A stretch of DNA of 64,000 nt from the NCBI RefSeq assembly GCF_014646055.1, contig NZ_BMMS01000003.1, forward strand, positions 62,001 to 126,000, written 5' to 3'. This document shows, piece after piece, positions 29,787 to 38,032 of the stretch (the stretch's first letter is position 1; every line of letters starts with the position of its first letter). Source of the DNA: Wenjunlia tyrosinilytica. Its GTDB lineage: Bacteria > Actinomycetota > Actinomycetes > Streptomycetales > Streptomycetaceae. The notes under the pieces were generated by a model, which was not told the origin of the DNA, ran no database searches, and saw only the letters and a list, made by a program, of their open reading frames with translations. A program made the position numbers and the translations under genes.

Positions 29787-30296
29787 ATGGCCGACCACGC
29801 CACCCACGACGCCCAAGCCCGGGCCAGCCTGCATCTGCTGGTGCGGGACATCGAGCGGGTCCGCCGGCAGGTGGACGCCCTGCGCACCCTCACCGCTCAG
29901 CTCGGCAATGTCTACCGCCCGCGCCGCACCGGTCCATCGGCCGGCTTCGTGGTCTACGGGCGTGCGCCCGCCCCCACCGTGCGGCTCGCGCAGGAACTGC
30001 GGGACAGCGTCGAGACGCTGGTGACCGCGGCGGTGGACTTCGACCGCTCCCTCGGCTTCTCCTGGGACGCCGTGGGGTCCGCGCTCGGGGTCACCAAGCA
30101 GGCGGTCCACCGCCGCTACGGCGCCCGCAGGTCCACCCCCGCCCCCGGGATCCAGGAGGGTGAGCCGACCGCGGCGACGCTCCCCGAGCAGGCACCGCGC
30201 ACCGTGCCGACGGCCCGCACCGCCCCCGGCCATCCCGCCCGGCTGGCCCACGAGGAGCCGCGCCACAACGTCTTCCCCGGCCCCCGCACCGGCTGA
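29787..30296 (+). CDS. hypothetical protein with a putative helix-turn-helix
   Basis: A 169-residue protein without a named family. Residues about 85-115 contain [20 protein letters not shown], which reads as a helix-turn-helix like that of small sigma-like or Xre-type DNA-binding proteins. The N-terminal 75 residues are helical and charged ([21 protein letters not shown]), possibly a coiled coil. The last 50 residues are Pro/Thr/Ala-rich and probably disordered. The ATG at 29787 has CGAGAGG upstream. It is divergent from def and convergent with priA. Confidence 0.7.
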   Translation: MADHATHDAQARASLHLLVRDIERVRRQVDALRTLTAQLGNVYRPRRTGPSAGFVVYGRAPAPTVRLAQELRDSVETLVTAAVDFDRSLGFSWDAVGSALGVTKQAVHRRYGARRSTPAPGIQEGEPTAATLPEQAPRTVPTARTAPGHPARLAHEEPRHNVFPGPRTG

Positions 30297-30399
30297 CCCG
30301 GCCTCCCCCGATCCACCCGGCCGCTTCGTCCACGAGCGGCCGGGTCCAGCAGAAGCGCATGCGAGCGGCCCGGCGTCCCGCGTGCGTTCCGAGCGGGAC

Positions 30400-32502
30400 T
30401 CAGCCGATGTCCGGCGGGTCGATGCGGACCCGGACCGGGTCGGGCTCCTTGCGCGCGATGCGCACCGCTTGGGCCGACTTCAGGGCCGCGGCGAGCGCGG
30501 CCCCCTGGCCCGGGCGCACCCTCAGGAGCACGCGCTCCAGCGGCTCGTCGCCCCACTGGGCCGTCGGTGGAGCGGGCACGGGGCCGAGGATGTCGGTGTC
30601 GTCGGGCAGGGGCGTCGTCGCGAGCAGATCGGCGACCGCCGCCGGTTTCCCGGTGACCGCGGCCATCCGGGACACGGGCGGGAAGCCGAGCTGCGCGCGC
30701 TCCGCCAGCTCACGCACCGCGTGGCCCGCCGGATCCCACCGGACCAGCGCCTGGACCGGACGCAGCGAGGGCTCGGCGACCACGACGACCGTGCCGCCCT
30801 CGCTCTGCGGGCGCACCAGGGCGGCGGCGCCCAGCCAGCGCCGCAGCGCCTCCTCCCCCGCTCGCAGATCCGGCCGGTTGAGCAGGGCCCAGCCGTCGAG
30901 CAGGAGCGCCGCGGCATAGCCGCCCTCCGCCACGGGCTCGGCCCCCGGCGTCGAGATCACCAGCGAGGGCCGACCGGGCACCGAGGCGATGACGCCGTCG
31001 CGCCCCGAGGTGCGCACGGGCACCTTGGGGAAGGCACGGCCCAGCTCGTCGGCCGTGCGCCGGGCACCGACGACCTGGGCGCGCAGCCGGGTGGAGCCGC
31101 ACGCCAGGCAGTGCCAGGCCGTCTCCGGCCGCCCGCACCACGCGCAGTGCAGCACACCGTCCTCGTCCCGTATCTCCAGCGGACCCGCGCAGACCTGGCA
31201 GTGCGCGGGCTCCCGGCAGCGCTCACAGGCCAGCCGGGGGACATAGCCACGGCGGGGCACCTGGACCAGCACCGGCCCCCGCTCGAGCGCGTCACGCGTG
31301 ATCTGCCAGGCGAGGCTGGGCAGCCGGGCGGCACGGGCGGCGGCGTCCCTGGCCTGGTCGTTGTCCCCCACCGTGCGCACCAGCGGCGCGGCGGCGCGCA
31401 GGGCCTCCCTGGGCGCCGCCAAGGGCAGTGCCCACCGGGTGTCGACGAGCTGGGCGCCCTCGGCGGTGCAGGTGAGCCCGCCGAGGAGGAAGCCGGTCCG
31501 CTCGTTGGCCGCCCGGAGCACCAGGACGTCACGGGCGTGCGGCTGCGGGGCGTGCTGCTCGGAATGGCTGGAGTCGCCGTCGTCCCACAGCGCGACCAGT
31601 CCCGGATCCCGCACGGGGGCGAACATCGCGGCGCGGGTCCCGACGACGGCCCGCACCGCGCCGCGGCTGAGCGCCAGCCATCTGCGGTACCGCTCCCGCG
31701 GGCCGGACTCCGCGGTGAGCACGACATGGTGCCCCTCGCCCACCAGCGAGCTGAGGGCCGCGTCCACACGCGCCGCGGCGCGGCCGTCCGGGACCACGAC
31801 GAGCGCGCCCCGGCCCGAGGCCAGCGTGGCCACGACCGCGCGGGCGAGCTCCTGCGGCCAGTGCGGCCCCGGCAGCGCCGTCCACACCGCGCGGGGGGTG
31901 TCACCGCGCCGCAGGGCCTGGAGGAACGCGGACCCCGCCGGGTAGCGGGACCAGGTCCCCGGCTCGGGCGGGTCCGGTGCCGGCCGGGGCTCGGGGGACG
32001 GTTCGGCCTCGGCACGGCCGTGCCGGGGCGGGACGGCGAGCTGGAGGACATCGGCGAGGGTGCCCGCGTACCGGTCGGCGACGGAGCGTGCGAGGGCTAG
32101 CAGATCGGGGCTGAGCACGGGCTCGGGCGAGAGCACGGAGGCGAGGGGCGCGAGAGGGCCCCGGTAGTCGCTGGACTCGCGCCGCTCGACGATGTACCCG
32201 TCGACGAGCCGGCCGCCGGTGCGCCTGCCCTTGTCCGCCTTGGCGACGTGGCCGCCGAACCGGACCCGGACCCGGGCTCCGGGGACCGCGTCGGCGTCCA
32301 TCGAGGACGGCACCGAGTAGTCGTAGAGCCGGTCGAGGTGTGAGAGCGCCTTGTCGACGGCCACGCGGGCCACGGGCAGCCGCTCGGCGGTCGGCACGGC
32401 CTTGCGCGCCCGCGGCTTCGCCTTGCGGACGGCTTCCCGGATCAACGCGAGCTGCTCGGGTCCCTCCTGGCCCTGCCCCTCGCCGCCGTTCTCGCTGCTC
32501 AC
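30400..32502 (-). CDS. priA: PriA-like primosomal protein lacking helicase motifs
   Basis: A 700-residue replication-restart protein. The N-terminal DNA-binding domain (VARVAVDKALSHLDRLYDYSVP) is intact, and the eight-cysteine zinc region (CERCREPAHCQVCAGPL, then CAWC and HCLACGS) is complete. The Walker A site is absent, with PGPHWPQEL where GxGKT would stand, and the DEAH box is replaced by DDGDSSHSEQ. Actinobacterial PriA proteins are known to be degenerate in this way, so it probably acts as a structural replication-restart factor rather than an ATPase. GTG at 32502 is preferred to TTG at 32508 because of AGGA spacing. Confidence 0.88.
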   Translation of the reverse strand: MSSENGGEGQGQEGPEQLALIREAVRKAKPRARKAVPTAERLPVARVAVDKALSHLDRLYDYSVPSSMDADAVPGARVRVRFGGHVAKADKGRRTGGRLVDGYIVERRESSDYRGPLAPLASVLSPEPVLSPDLLALARSVADRYAGTLADVLQLAVPPRHGRAEAEPSPEPRPAPDPPEPGTWSRYPAGSAFLQALRRGDTPRAVWTALPGPHWPQELARAVVATLASGRGALVVVPDGRAAARVDAALSSLVGEGHHVVLTAESGPRERYRRWLALSRGAVRAVVGTRAAMFAPVRDPGLVALWDDGDSSHSEQHAPQPHARDVLVLRAANERTGFLLGGLTCTAEGAQLVDTRWALPLAAPREALRAAAPLVRTVGDNDQARDAAARAARLPSLAWQITRDALERGPVLVQVPRRGYVPRLACERCREPAHCQVCAGPLEIRDEDGVLHCAWCGRPETAWHCLACGSTRLRAQVVGARRTADELGRAFPKVPVRTSGRDGVIASVPGRPSLVISTPGAEPVAEGGYAAALLLDGWALLNRPDLRAGEEALRRWLGAAALVRPQSEGGTVVVVAEPSLRPVQALVRWDPAGHAVRELAERAQLGFPPVSRMAAVTGKPAAVADLLATTPLPDDTDILGPVPAPPTAQWGDEPLERVLLRVRPGQGAALAAALKSAQAVRIARKEPDPVRVRIDPPDIG

Positions 32503-32735
32503 GCACAAGTCCTACCAGATGGGCAGGACAGATGAACCGTCGGCGAGGTCTCCCGAGACCAGTCCGGCGGCGGCGTCACGCGGTATCGAACCGCACGCGG
32601 CGAGCGCGCCTCATCCAACGCCTCACCCGACGAAGTAGCCGCTGCCCTCGCACCGGGAGGACTCCGGGCCGGAGACCGCGCCCCGCCCCCGCCACACCAT
32701 TGCGCGAAACCCCGCGCGTTGTCCCCGAGCACGAC

Positions 32736-32768
32736 GGCGGCCCCCGACCGGCGAGGTCGGGGGCCGCC
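32736..32768 (-). terminator. strong hairpin terminator after metK
   Basis: GGCGGCCCCCGACC (32736-32749) and GGTCGGGGGCCGCC (32755-32768) form a perfect 14-bp stem with a 5-nt loop. It begins 17 bp past the metK stop codon on the minus strand. The rest of the 276 bp up to priA shows no gene. Confidence 0.85.
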
Positions 32769-32784
32769 GCGGACGTGCGGGGTG

Positions 32785-33993
32785 TCAGACGCCCGTGACC
32801 TCGCGCAGGGCGTCCACGCGGTCGGTGCGCTCCCAGGTGAAGTCGGGCAGCTCCCGGCCGAAGTGCCCGTAGGCAGCGGTCCGGGCGTAGATGGGCCGCA
32901 GCAGGTCGAGGTCGCGGATGATCGCGGCCGGACGCAGGTCGAACACCGCCGCGATGGCCTGCTCGATCTTCTCGACCTCGATCTTCGCCGTGCCGAAGGT
33001 CTCCACGAACAGACCCACCGGCTCGGCCTTGCCGATCGCGTACGCCACCTGCACCTCGCAGCGCGAGGCGAGGCCCGCGGCCACCACGTTCTTGGCGACC
33101 CAGCGCATGGCGTACGCGGCGGAGCGGTCCACCTTGGACGGGTCCTTGCCCGAGAAGGCGCCACCGCCGTGGCGGGCCATACCGCCGTACGTGTCGATGA
33201 TGATCTTACGGCCGGTCAGGCCCGCGTCACCCATGGGGCCACCGATCTCGAACCGGCCCGTGGGGTTGACGAGCAGCCGGTACCCCTCGGTCTCCAGCTT
33301 GATCCCGTCCTCCAGGAGCGCCTTCAGCTCCGGCTCCACCACGAACTCGCGGATATCGGGCGCCAGCAGCGAGTCGAGGTCGATGTCCGAGGCGTGCTGG
33401 GAGGAGACGACGACGGTGTCCAGGCGGACGGCCTTGTCACCGTTGTACTCGATGGTGACCTGGGTCTTGCCGTCCGGGCGCAGGTAGGGGATGGTCCCGT
33501 TCTTGCGCACCTCGGAGAGCCGCTTGGACAGCCGGTGGGCCAGCGTGATCGGGAGCGGCATGAGCTCGGGCGTCTCGTCGCAGGCGTAGCCGAACATCAG
33601 GCCCTGGTCGCCCGCGCCCTGCTTGTCCAGCTCGTCCTCGTCGCCCTCGACGCGGGACTCGTACGCCGTGTCGACACCCTGCGCGATGTCCGGGGACTGC
33701 GCACCGATGGAGACCGACACACCGCAGGAAGCGCCGTCGAACCCCTTCTTGGAGGAGTCGTACCCGATCTCCAGGACCTTGTTGCGCACCAGGGTCGCGA
33801 TGTCCGCGTAGCCCGAGGTGGTCACCTCACCGGCCACATGGACCTGGCCGGTCGTGATGAGCGTCTCTACGGCGACCCGGGAAGTGGGGTCGTCCTTGAG
33901 GAGCGCGTCGAGAATGGTGTCGCTGATCTGGTCAGCGATCTTGTCGGGGTGCCCCTCGGTCACGGACTCCGAGGTGAACAGGCGGCGAGACAC
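32785..33993 (-). CDS. metK: S-adenosylmethionine synthetase
   Basis: A 402-residue enzyme making SAM from methionine and ATP. It opens with [27 protein letters not shown] and contains [12 protein letters not shown] and [19 protein letters not shown], the two family signatures. The GTG at 33993 with AGGGAG just upstream gives the usual Streptomyces length. It is followed by a strong terminator. I see no recognisable SAM riboswitch in the 235 bp between coaBC and metK. Confidence 0.97.
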   Translation of the reverse strand: MSRRLFTSESVTEGHPDKIADQISDTILDALLKDDPTSRVAVETLITTGQVHVAGEVTTSGYADIATLVRNKVLEIGYDSSKKGFDGASCGVSVSIGAQSPDIAQGVDTAYESRVEGDEDELDKQGAGDQGLMFGYACDETPELMPLPITLAHRLSKRLSEVRKNGTIPYLRPDGKTQVTIEYNGDKAVRLDTVVVSSQHASDIDLDSLLAPDIREFVVEPELKALLEDGIKLETEGYRLLVNPTGRFEIGGPMGDAGLTGRKIIIDTYGGMARHGGGAFSGKDPSKVDRSAAYAMRWVAKNVVAAGLASRCEVQVAYAIGKAEPVGLFVETFGTAKIEVEKIEQAIAAVFDLRPAAIIRDLDLLRPIYARTAAYGHFGRELPDFTWERTDRVDALREVTGV

Positions 33994-34228
33994 ATCGCTC
34001 CCTGGGGTTGCAGCGGCTGCTGGCTTGTACCCCTCCGACCCGACGGCGGGAAGGAGGGCGGGACTAGGCACCGTACAGGGCTGCGCCTGCGCGATGCCGT
34101 GACCAGTTTATCGGGCAGCTCACTCGAGCGGGCGTCGTGTCTCGCGGACTGGATCAGATGTGTCGCGGCACATACCCCGATGCAGCAGCGCTCGACCCCC
34201 AGGTCGGCGGGGTCGCGACACGCGGACG

Positions 34229-35440
34229 CTACCGGGTGAGGCGCTCGCGCACCAGGTCCCAGACGACGTCGGCGAGGGCTTCCTTGGGGCCGAGGGGAAC
34301 GGGGGTCTCGGTGCCGTCCGCGCCGAGGACGACAGCCTCGTTCTCGCCCGTGCCGAACGCCTTGCCGTCCCCCACCTCATTGACGACCAGCAGGTCGCAG
34401 CCCTTGCGGTCGAGCTTGGCGCGGCCGTTGGCCAGGACGTCGTCGGTCTCGGCGGCGAAGCCCACCACGAGCTGCCCGGCACGCAGGCGCCGACCCGAGA
34501 TCTCGGCGAGGACGTCGGGGTTGCGGACCAGCTCGACGGGGGCGGGCTCGACACCGTCCTTCTTCTTGATCTTGCCCGGGGTGTACACCGCCGGGCGGAA
34601 GTCGGCCACGGCGGCGGCCATGACCACGGCGTCGGCGTCGACCGCGGCCTTCAGGACCGCCTCGCGCAGCTGGACCGCCGTGCCGACACGGACGACGTCG
34701 GCGCCGACCGGGTCGGGCAGCTCCGCATTGGCCGACACCAAGGTCACCGCGGCGCCGCGGGCGACGGCCGTGCGGGCCAGGGCGTACCCCTGCTTGCCCG
34801 ACGAGCGGTTGCCGAGGTAGCGGACGGGGTCCAGGGGCTCCCGGGTCCCGCCGGCGCTGACCACCACATGGCGGCCCGCCAGATCTGCGGTGACGCCCTC
34901 GGCGCCCCGGGCGAGCACCCGGCGGCAGGTCTCGAAGATCTCGGCGGGGTCGGGGAAGCGGCCCTTGCCGGTGTCGGCGCCGGTCAGCCGCCCGACGGCG
35001 GGCTCGATGACGACCGCGCCCCGGCGGCGCAGTGCCGCCGCGTTCTCCTGGGTGGCCGGGTGCTCCCACATCTCGGTGTGCATGGCGGGGGCGAAGACGA
35101 CCGGACAGCGCGCGGTCAGCAGCGTATTGGTCAGCAGGTCGTCGGCGAGTCCGTGGGCGGCCTTGGCCAGCATGTCGGCGGTTGCGGGGGCGACCACGAC
35201 GAGGTCGGCGCCCTGGCCGATCCGCACGTGCGGGACCTCGTGGACGTCCTCCCAGACCTCGGTGGACGCGGGGTTGCCCGACAGCGCCGCCCAGGTCGCC
35301 TCGCCCACGAAGTGCAGCGCGGACGCCGTGGGCACCACGCGGACGTCGTGCCCCGACTCGGTGAGGCGGCGCAGCAGCTCGCACGCCTTGTAGGCGGCGA
35401 TGCCTCCGCTCACACCGAGGACCACCTTCGGCTTGCCCAT
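34229..35440 (-). CDS. coaBC: bifunctional CoaBC (phosphopantothenoylcysteine synthetase/decarboxylase)
   Basis: A 403-residue enzyme of coenzyme A synthesis. The N-terminal CoaC flavoprotein domain (1-190) has VLGVSGGIAAYKACELLR, the active-site segment ATADMLAKAAHGLADDLL and the APAMHTEMW motif. The C-terminal CoaB domain (190-403) has SAGGTREPLDPVRYLGNRSSGKQG and AAAVADFRP, with the strand KIKKKDG. It lies downstream of rpoZ, from which it is separated by a long perfect hairpin, so its expression may depend on read-through or its own promoter. Confidence 0.95.
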   Translation of the reverse strand: MGKPKVVLGVSGGIAAYKACELLRRLTESGHDVRVVPTASALHFVGEATWAALSGNPASTEVWEDVHEVPHVRIGQGADLVVVAPATADMLAKAAHGLADDLLTNTLLTARCPVVFAPAMHTEMWEHPATQENAAALRRRGAVVIEPAVGRLTGADTGKGRFPDPAEIFETCRRVLARGAEGVTADLAGRHVVVSAGGTREPLDPVRYLGNRSSGKQGYALARTAVARGAAVTLVSANAELPDPVGADVVRVGTAVQLREAVLKAAVDADAVVMAAAVADFRPAVYTPGKIKKKDGVEPAPVELVRNPDVLAEISGRRLRAGQLVVGFAAETDDVLANGRAKLDRKGCDLLVVNEVGDGKAFGTGENEAVVLGADGTETPVPLGPKEALADVVWDLVRERLTR

Positions 35441-35462
35441 CGACCCTCCCGGTCGGGTGAGC

Positions 35463-35508
35463 GCACACCTTGGGCCCGGCGGCCGCGGCCGCCGGGCCCA
35501 AGGTGTGC
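35463..35508. terminator. 46-bp perfect palindrome between rpoZ and coaBC
   Basis: The arms are 23 bp each and perfectly complementary with no spacer: the left begins GCACACCTTGGGCCCGGCGG and the right ends with its complement. The symmetry centre lies between 35485 and 35486. As RNA it would form one very stable hairpin on either strand. It lies 33 bp past the rpoZ stop. Confidence 0.85.
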
Positions 35509-35541
35509 TGCAGACGTCGTGTGCCTACGGGGCCGTGCCGA

Positions 35542-35811
35542 CTACTGGGCCGTCTCGATGGCCTCGGCGGTCAGCATGCCCGCGTTGATCTCGCGCAGGG
35601 CGATGGAGAGCGGCTTCTCGTGGACGTGGGTGTCCACCAGCGGGCCGACGTACTCGAGCAGGCCCTCGCCGAGCTGCGAGTAGTAGGCGTTGATCTGCCG
35701 CGCGCGCTTGGCCGCGTAGATCACGAGGCTGTACTTCGAGTCCGTGGCCTCGAGCAGCTCGTCGATCGGCGGGTTGATGATGCCCTCGGGCGCGGTAATG
35801 GAAGAGGACAC
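35542..35811 (-). CDS. rpoZ: RNA polymerase omega subunit
   Basis: An 89-residue omega subunit that supports RNA polymerase assembly. The sequence [20 protein letters not shown] through [14 protein letters not shown] is the standard Streptomyces form. The GTG at 35811 gives the usual length; an upstream ATG at 35838 would add nine unlikely residues. It lies between gmk and coaBC in the conserved order. Its leader contains the 16-bp-period repeat array described separately. Confidence 0.96.
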   Translation of the reverse strand: MSSSITAPEGIINPPIDELLEATDSKYSLVIYAAKRARQINAYYSQLGEGLLEYVGPLVDTHVHEKPLSIALREINAGMLTAEAIETAQ

Positions 35812-35893
35812 GATCTGCCTTTCGCTGCTTTCAAACAAGGGGAAGAAGATCGGACACCCGGCCCGGACATCCAGCGAACCCTCGGTGTCGAAC

Positions 35894-36020
35894 CTTCAGT
35901 ATCCGAATCTTCAGGCATCCGGACCTTCAGGCGCCCGACGCTTCAGGCACCGAACACTTCAGGCGCCCGATGCTTCAGGCATCCGACGCTTCAGGCACCG
36001 AACATTTCAGGCATCCGGCC
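35894..36020. repeat. eight-copy, 16-bp-period repeat between gmk and rpoZ
   Basis: CTTCAG cores recur at 35894, 35909, 35925, 35941, 35957, 35973, 35989 and (as TTTCAG) 36005. Units resemble CTTCAGGCATCCGACG, CTTCAGGCACCGAACA and CTTCAGGCGCCCGATG. The last copy contains the gmk stop codon. The array fills the 3' side of the gmk-rpoZ gap and would be in the rpoZ leader on gmk read-through. Confidence 0.92.
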
Positions 36021-36603
36021 GGGAGTCCTCCTGGGGGTCTTCCCCAGGCGTACTCAGCATCAAGGCTAGCAGCTCACGCGCCACGTCCTCGACGGAAGTG
36101 TTGACCAAGGTCTCGTCGAACTCCGACTCCGCCGCGAGCTCGACCTTGGCCGCCTCGAGACGGCGCTGGATCACCTCGGGCGGCTCCGTGCCCCGCCCGG
36201 TCAGACGACGGACGAGTTCGTCCCAGGAGGGCGGGGCGAGGAAGACCAGCTGCGCCTCCGGCATCGACTGCCGGACCAGGCGGGCGCCCTGCAGGTCGAT
36301 CTCGAGGAGCACCGGCTCACCTCGTTCGAGCCGCTCCTGCACCGCCTTGCGGGGGGTGCCGTAGCGGTTTCCCGCGAACTCCGCCCATTCGAGCAGCTCA
36401 CCATTGGCGATGAGCTTGTCGAACTCGTCGTTGTCGACGAAGAAGTAGTGCACCCCGTCCTTCTCACCAGGCCGCGGTTTGCGGGTGGTGGCAGAGACCG
36501 AGAGCCATACCTCGGGGTGTTCCTTGCGCATATGGGCGACGACCGTGCTCTTGCCGACTCCCGAAGGGCCGGAGAGCACGGTCAACCGCGGACGATGGGT
36601 CAT
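36007..36603 (-). CDS. gmk: guanylate kinase
   Basis: A 198-residue kinase converting GMP to GDP. The P-loop GPSGVGKST is at 12-20, followed by [32 protein letters not shown] and [13 protein letters not shown]. The acidic tail after residue 185 ([11 protein letters not shown]) is dispensable-looking and its stop codon sits inside a tandem repeat. It follows ihf by 39 bp, as in other streptomycetes. Confidence 0.97.
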   Translation of the reverse strand: MTHRPRLTVLSGPSGVGKSTVVAHMRKEHPEVWLSVSATTRKPRPGEKDGVHYFFVDNDEFDKLIANGELLEWAEFAGNRYGTPRKAVQERLERGEPVLLEIDLQGARLVRQSMPEAQLVFLAPPSWDELVRRLTGRGTEPPEVIQRRLEAAKVELAAESEFDETLVNTSVEDVARELLALMLSTPGEDPQEDSRPDA

Positions 36604-36642
36604 GGGACCGATTATCCCGGTTCCGGGCCGTGCCGCGGAACG

Positions 36643-36966
36643 TCAGGCCGCGCCGCCGCCGAACTCTCGCTCCAAGGAGGCGATCTGGTTGGACCCGAGA
36701 CCGCGCACGCGGCGGCTCTCGGAGATACCGAGACGCTCCATGATCTGCTTGGCGCGGACCTTTCCCACGCCGGGCAGGGATTCGAGCAGGGCGGAGACCT
36801 TCATCTTGCCGATCACGTCGTTTTCCTGACCGGCCTTGATCACCTCGTGGAGCGAAGCGCCGCTGTGCTTGAGCCGGTTCTTGACCTCGGCGCGCTCCCG
36901 GCGAGCCTCAGCGGCCTTCGCGAGCGCGGCTGCGCGCTGTTCAGGGGTCAGGGGCGGAAGTGCCAC
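36643..36966 (-). CDS. ihf: actinobacterial integration host factor (sIHF)
   Basis: A 107-residue nucleoid-associated protein unrelated to the enterobacterial IHF dimer. A long basic N-terminal helix (EQRAAALAKAAEARRERAEVKNRL) is followed by a helix-two-turns-helix DNA-binding domain containing LPGVGKVRAKQIMERLGISESRRVRGL. In Streptomyces it influences DNA topology, sporulation and antibiotic production. The GTG at 36966 matches the family start ALPPLTPEQR. A good promoter lies about 115 bp upstream. Confidence 0.96.
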   Translation of the reverse strand: MALPPLTPEQRAAALAKAAEARRERAEVKNRLKHSGASLHEVIKAGQENDVIGKMKVSALLESLPGVGKVRAKQIMERLGISESRRVRGLGSNQIASLEREFGGGAA

Positions 36967-37078
36967 GCCTAGTCACCTCAGTGGAGTTCGAATACAGGAT
37001 GTGAGACGCAGAGGAACCTAGTGGCTCCGGCCGGACCGGAGCAACGAGAAACGCCCTGCTGGTGGAACCTACCGCCGG

Positions 37079-37107
37079 AGCGTAGCCCCCTTGAACAGCC
37101 GCGTCAG
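37079..37107 (-). promoter_or_regulatory. putative promoter of ihf
   Basis: On the minus strand CTGACG (37107-37102) and TACGCT (37084-37079) are 17 bp apart. The start site would lie near 37072, giving a leader of just over 100 nt before ihf. The surrounding 37100-37190 is notably AT-richer than the rest of the window. Confidence 0.5.
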
Positions 37108-37195
37108 GAAAAGAAACCGAAAAGTCCAGATCAGCAGCGTGCGACAGGGACTTTTCAGGACTTACGGGACAGTTTTTTCCAGGAAATCTCGCTGG

Positions 37196-38032
37196 TCAGG
37201 CCAGTGCCGCCCGAATCTCGCCCACAAAGCGGTCCGAAGCCTCGCGCAGCGCCTGCGGGGAGGGGCCGTGCCGCAGCACGTCCCGGCTCACGCTCGGGAC
37301 CACGTTGCCCACCGCCTCGCCGAACACCTTGGGAAGGTCCGCGGGGGTCGCGCCCTGGGCACCGATGCCGGGGGCGAGCAGCGGGCCATTGACGCCGAGG
37401 GCCACGCCCGCCTCCGCGAGGGTGGCGCCGACGACCGCGCCGACGGAGCCGAGCGGCAGCGCACCCTCGTTCTCGCGGGCGATGTGGTCGAGCATCACCT
37501 GGGCGACGGACGGGCCGCCCGCGGTCGTGGCGCGCTGGACCTCGGCGCCCTCGGGGTTGGAGGTCAGGGCGAGGACGAAGACGCCGGCACCATTGGCGCT
37601 CGCCGTGTCCAGGACCGGGCGCAGCGAGCCGAAGCCGAGGTACGGGCTGACGGTGACGGCGTCGCAGAACAGCGGGGAGGACTCCTCCACGTAGGCGGCG
37701 GCGTACGCGGCCATCGTGGAGCCGATGTCGCCGCGTTTGGCGTCCATGAGCACCAGGGCTCCCGCGGCGCGGGCGTCGGCGACCGCGCGCTCGAGGACGG
37801 CGACGCCCCTGCTGCCGAAGCGCTCGAAGAAGGCCGACTGGGGCTTGAGGACGGCGACGCGGTCGGCGAGGGCGTCGACGACGGTGCGGGTGAACCGCTC
37901 CAGCCCGGCGATGTCGTCGCCGAGGCCCCACGCGGACAGCAGTGCGGCGTGCGGGTCGATGCCGACGCACAGCGGGCCCCGCGTCTCCAGGGCGGTGCGC
38001 AGACGGGCGCCGAACGGCTCGCGGGGCATCAT
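37196..38032 (-). CDS. pyrF: orotidine 5'-phosphate decarboxylase (type 2)
   Basis: A 278-residue enzyme for the last step of UMP synthesis. The mycobacterial-type signature DAKRGDIGSTM is present, with GPLCVGIDPH near the start and APGIGAQGATP near the end. ATG at 38032 overlaps the pyrD stop by 4 bp (ATGA); a second ATG follows immediately. It is the last gene of the pyr operon. Confidence 0.96.
   Translation of the reverse strand: MMPREPFGARLRTALETRGPLCVGIDPHAALLSAWGLGDDIAGLERFTRTVVDALADRVAVLKPQSAFFERFGSRGVAVLERAVADARAAGALVLMDAKRGDIGSTMAAYAAAYVEESSPLFCDAVTVSPYLGFGSLRPVLDTASANGAGVFVLALTSNPEGAEVQRATTAGGPSVAQVMLDHIARENEGALPLGSVGAVVGATLAEAGVALGVNGPLLAPGIGAQGATPADLPKVFGEAVGNVVPSVSRDVLRHGPSPQALREASDRFVGEIRAALA

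Noticed and set aside
33994-34228. SAM riboswitch before metK
   Set aside because: I looked for the conserved cores of SAM riboswitch classes on the minus strand and found none; only a GC-rich leader is visible.
35894-36020. Possible CRISPR array
   Set aside because: Units are directly adjoining 16-bp repeats without unique spacers, and no cas genes are nearby. The same applies to the 15-bp repeats at 13527-13931.
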